In this document: positions 5,709 to 7,806 of the stretch, one piece after another
Numbering within the stretch: the stretch's first letter is position 1
How the letters are laid out: every line of letters begins with the position of its first letter
Assembly (NCBI GenBank): GCA_023252095.1
Contig: JAHEXN010000163.1
Span: 1-7,806, forward strand
From: Actinomycetes bacterium
GTDB lineage: Bacteria; Actinomycetota; Actinomycetes; Propionibacteriales; Nocardioidaceae
Reading direction: 5' to 3'
DNA: 7,806 nt
Notes under the pieces: generated by a model
What the model saw: only the letters and a program-made list of their open reading frames with translations
What the model was told of the DNA's origin: nothing
The model's database searches: none
Translations under genes and position numbers: made by a program

Positions 5709-7637
5709 ATGTCCGTCGAGTCGTTGTTCCCCCGCCTGGAGCCGGTGCTGCCGCAGGTCAGCAAGCCCATCCAGTACGTCGGCGGTGAGCTCAACGCCAC
5801 CGTGAAGGACTGGGACTCCGTCACGGTCCGCTGGGCGCTGATGTACCCCGACGCCTACGAGGTGGGCCTGCCGAACCAGGGCGTCCAGATCCTCTACGAG
5901 ATCCTCAACGAGCAGGACTGGGTCCTGGCCGAGCGCACCTACGCGGTCTTCCCCGACATGGAGCAGGTCATGCGGGACCACGAGATCCCGCAGTTCACGG
6001 TCGACGGTCACCGCCCCGTCAAGGCGTTCGACCTGCTCGGCGTCTCGTTCTCGACCGAGCTCGGCTACACCAACCTGCTCACCGCGCTCGACCTCGCCGG
6101 CATCCCGCTGCACGCGGTCGACCGGGGCGACGACGACCCGATCGTGCTGGTCGGCGGCCACGCCTCGTTCAACCCCGAGCCGGTCGCCGACTTCATCGAC
6201 GCGGCCGTCCTGGGCGACGGCGAGGAGATCGTCCTCAAGATCAGCGACATCGTGCGCGAGTTCCGCGATGAGGGCTCACCCGGCGGCCGGCACGAGCTGC
6301 TGCGTCGCCTCGCGGCCACCGGCGGCATCTACGTGCCGCAGTTCTACGAGGTCGACTACGACGCCGAGGGCTTCATCGAGGCGATCGTCGTCAACGAGGC
6401 CTCCGCCCCCGAGCGCGTCGCGAAGCACACGCTGATGGACCTCGACGCGTGGCCGTACCCGAAGACGCCTCTCGTCCCCTTGGCCGAGACGGTCCACGAG
6501 CGGTACAGCGTCGAGATCTTCCGCGGCTGCACGCGTGGCTGCCGCTTCTGCCAGGCCGGCATGATCACGCGTCCCGTGCGAGAACGGTCGCTGCAGAGCA
6601 TCGGCGAGATGGTGAACAACGGTCTCGAGAAGTCCGGTCTCGACGAGGTCGGTCTGCTGAGCCTCTCGAGCGCCGACCACTCCGAGATCGGCGAGCTCGC
6701 CACGCAGCTCGCCGACCGCTATGAGGGCACCAACACGTCGCTGTCGCTGCCGTCGACGCGGGTCGACGCGTTCAACATCTCGCTCGCCAACGAGTTCAGC
6801 CGCAACGGCCGACGCTCGGGCCTCACGTTCGCGCCCGAGGGCGGCAGTGAGCGTCTGCGGCGGGTCATCAACAAGATGGTGTCCGAGGAGGACCTCATCC
6901 GCACCGTTGCCGCGGCGTACTCGCACGGTTGGCGCCAGGTCAAGCTCTACTTCATGTGCGGCCTGCCCACCGAGACCGACGAGGACGTGCTCCAGATCGG
7001 GGAGCTTGCGAAGCGGGTCATCGACACCGGCCGCGAGGCGTCCGGGCGCAAGGACATCCGCTGCACCGTCTCGATCGGCGGCTTCGTGCCCAAGCCGCAC
7101 ACGCCGTTCCAGTGGGCCGCGCAGCTCGACCACGAGACGACTGACGAGCGGCTCCGCAAGCTTCGGGCCTCGGTCCAGTCCGACAAGAAGTACGGCAAGG
7201 CGATCGGCTTCCGCTACCACGACGGCAAGCCCGGCATCGTCGAGGGACTTCTGTCGCGCGGCGACCGCCGCGTCGGCAAGATCATCGAGGCCGTGTGGCG
7301 CGACGGCGGCCGGTTCGACGGCTGGAGCGAGCACTTCTCGTACGACCGCTGGGCCACGATGGCCGAGCAGGCGCTGGCCGACGAGCCCGTCGACCTCGCC
7401 TGGTACACGACCCGCGAGCGGGGCGCCGACGAGATCCTCCCCTGGGACCACCTCGACTCCGGCCTCGACAAGGACTGGCTCTGGGAGGACTGGCAGGACG
7501 CCCTCGCCGACGACCCCGTCGAGGTCGAGGACTGCCGTTGGACCCCGTGCTTCGACTGCGGCGTCTGCCCGTCGATGGACACCGACATCCAGATGGGCCC
7601 GACCGGCAAGACCCTGCTCCCGCTGAGCGTGGTCTGA
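5709..7637 (+). CDS. B12-binding-like radical SAM protein (TIGR03960 type)
   Basis: A 642-residue iron-sulfur enzyme expected to cleave S-adenosylmethionine to a 5'-deoxyadenosyl radical. Its substrate is not established as far as I know. Residues 1-250 form a B12-binding-like Rossmann region (MYPDAYEVGLPNQGVQILYEILN, VGGH at 148-151, GDGEE at 169-173) that lacks the DxHxxG cobalamin-ligand motif. The radical SAM core follows, with the 4Fe-4S motif C274-TRG-C278-RF-C281. Downstream, TFAPEGGSERLRRVINK and VKLYFMCGLPTET are typical of the family. The tail holds a second cysteine set, C609, C614, C617 and C620, possibly another cluster. The ATG at 5709 (MSVESLFPRLEPVL) matches the family start; a GTG at 5676 is in frame but less likely. 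Family members often sit beside, or are fused to, a DUF2344 (TIGR03936) protein; the next frame here does not begin like one. Confidence 0.93.
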   Translation: MSVESLFPRLEPVLPQVSKPIQYVGGELNATVKDWDSVTVRWALMYPDAYEVGLPNQGVQILYEILNEQDWVLAERTYAVFPDMEQVMRDHEIPQFTVDGHRPVKAFDLLGVSFSTELGYTNLLTALDLAGIPLHAVDRGDDDPIVLVGGHASFNPEPVADFIDAAVLGDGEEIVLKISDIVREFRDEGSPGGRHELLRRLAATGGIYVPQFYEVDYDAEGFIEAIVVNEASAPERVAKHTLMDLDAWPYPKTPLVPLAETVHERYSVEIFRGCTRGCRFCQAGMITRPVRERSLQSIGEMVNNGLEKSGLDEVGLLSLSSADHSEIGELATQLADRYEGTNTSLSLPSTRVDAFNISLANEFSRNGRRSGLTFAPEGGSERLRRVINKMVSEEDLIRTVAAAYSHGWRQVKLYFMCGLPTETDEDVLQIGELAKRVIDTGREASGRKDIRCTVSIGGFVPKPHTPFQWAAQLDHETTDERLRKLRASVQSDKKYGKAIGFRYHDGKPGIVEGLLSRGDRRVGKIIEAVWRDGGRFDGWSEHFSYDRWATMAEQALADEPVDLAWYTTRERGADEILPWDHLDSGLDKDWLWEDWQDALADDPVEVEDCRWTPCFDCGVCPSMDTDIQMGPTGKTLLPLSVV

Positions 7638-7639
7638 CG

Positions 7640-7806
7640 TGGCTCCCGCCGGACCTGCGGCGGTCGACCGACCGGCTCCCCGGGGACTCCGTACCTCCTT
7701 CGCCTTCAGCGTGCTGGCCGGACTGGCCTCAGCGGTGCCGATCGGACGCGCGTCCCGACGCTCGCGTCGCCTGGCCGCCGGCGTCTCGGCCGTCGCGGCG
7801 GGAACG
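7640..7806 (+). CDS. Partial unidentified CDS at right edge
   Basis: A frame opening with GTG at 7640, two bases after the TGA of the radical SAM gene, stays open to the window end (55 codons seen, 3' end missing). About three quarters of its third positions are G or C, better than expected for noise but not decisive in such GC-rich DNA. The peptide starts MAPAGPAAVDRPAPRGLRTS, then a mildly hydrophobic FAFSVLAGLASAVPIG segment and a basic patch SRRSRR, like a possible membrane-associated protein. No Shine-Dalgarno is seen; the spacing suggests coupling to the radical SAM gene. No family is recognised, and it does not resemble the expected DUF2344 start. It could also be non-coding. Confidence 0.4.

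Noticed and set aside
6276..7451. Long minus-strand frame opposite the radical SAM gene
   Set aside because: It is antisense to a gene with clear radical SAM motifs and has a biased, featureless composition.
1..7806. tRNA, rRNA, CRISPR array, transposase or phage gene
   Set aside because: Looked for and not seen: no regularly spaced repeats, no tRNA-like cloverleaf noticed, and no recognisable mobile-element protein in any credible frame.

Overview
The window is high-GC DNA (mostly about 65-75% G+C) with tightly spaced genes, few Shine-Dalgarno sequences and GTG/ATG starts. This points to an actinobacterium. The combination of ndk, a TIGR03960-type radical SAM protein and a GH13 alpha-glucosidase fits Micrococcales (Cellulomonas-like), but the genus is an inference.

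Layout, left to right. 1-106: gene-free, with a small GC hairpin and short direct repeats. 107-1813 (-): cytoplasmic GH13 alpha-glucosidase. 1814-1911: divergent intergenic region with short palindromes and three copies of CAGGTC/GACCTG that can form alternative hairpins over the ndk start. 1912-2319 (+): ndk, nucleoside diphosphate kinase. 2341-3531 and 3528-4055 (both -): an MFS exporter-like permease preceded by an ArsR-type HTH regulator, overlapping by 4 bp as a regulator-transporter operon. Its promoter contains a 16-bp perfect palindrome over the -10 box. 4116-4928 (-) and 5012-5653 (-): two proteins I cannot assign to a family. The second appears to contain two copies of a beta-rich domain. 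5654-5708: 55-bp divergent promoter region. 5709-7637 (+): radical SAM protein with a B12-binding-like N-terminal region (TIGR03960 type). 7640-7806 (+): start of an unidentified reading frame cut by the window edge.

How the parts relate. ndk and the radical SAM gene are core genes that, as I recall, lie near rne-rplU-rpmA-obg in many actinobacteria. The ArsR-MFS pair and the two unknown genes look like accessory cargo between them. The ArsR-MFS pair reads as a self-repressed efflux module with an unknown ligand. A recurring regulatory theme is a TANNNT -10-like box 6-7 nt before the ATG of four genes with no Shine-Dalgarno, as expected for leaderless mRNAs.

No RNA gene, insertion sequence, CRISPR array or clear novel multi-gene system was seen. 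The best second-look items are the ArsR operator/promoter overlap, the switch-like inverted repeats before ndk, the duplicated domain in the 213-aa unknown, and the radical SAM gene's unidentified downstream neighbour.
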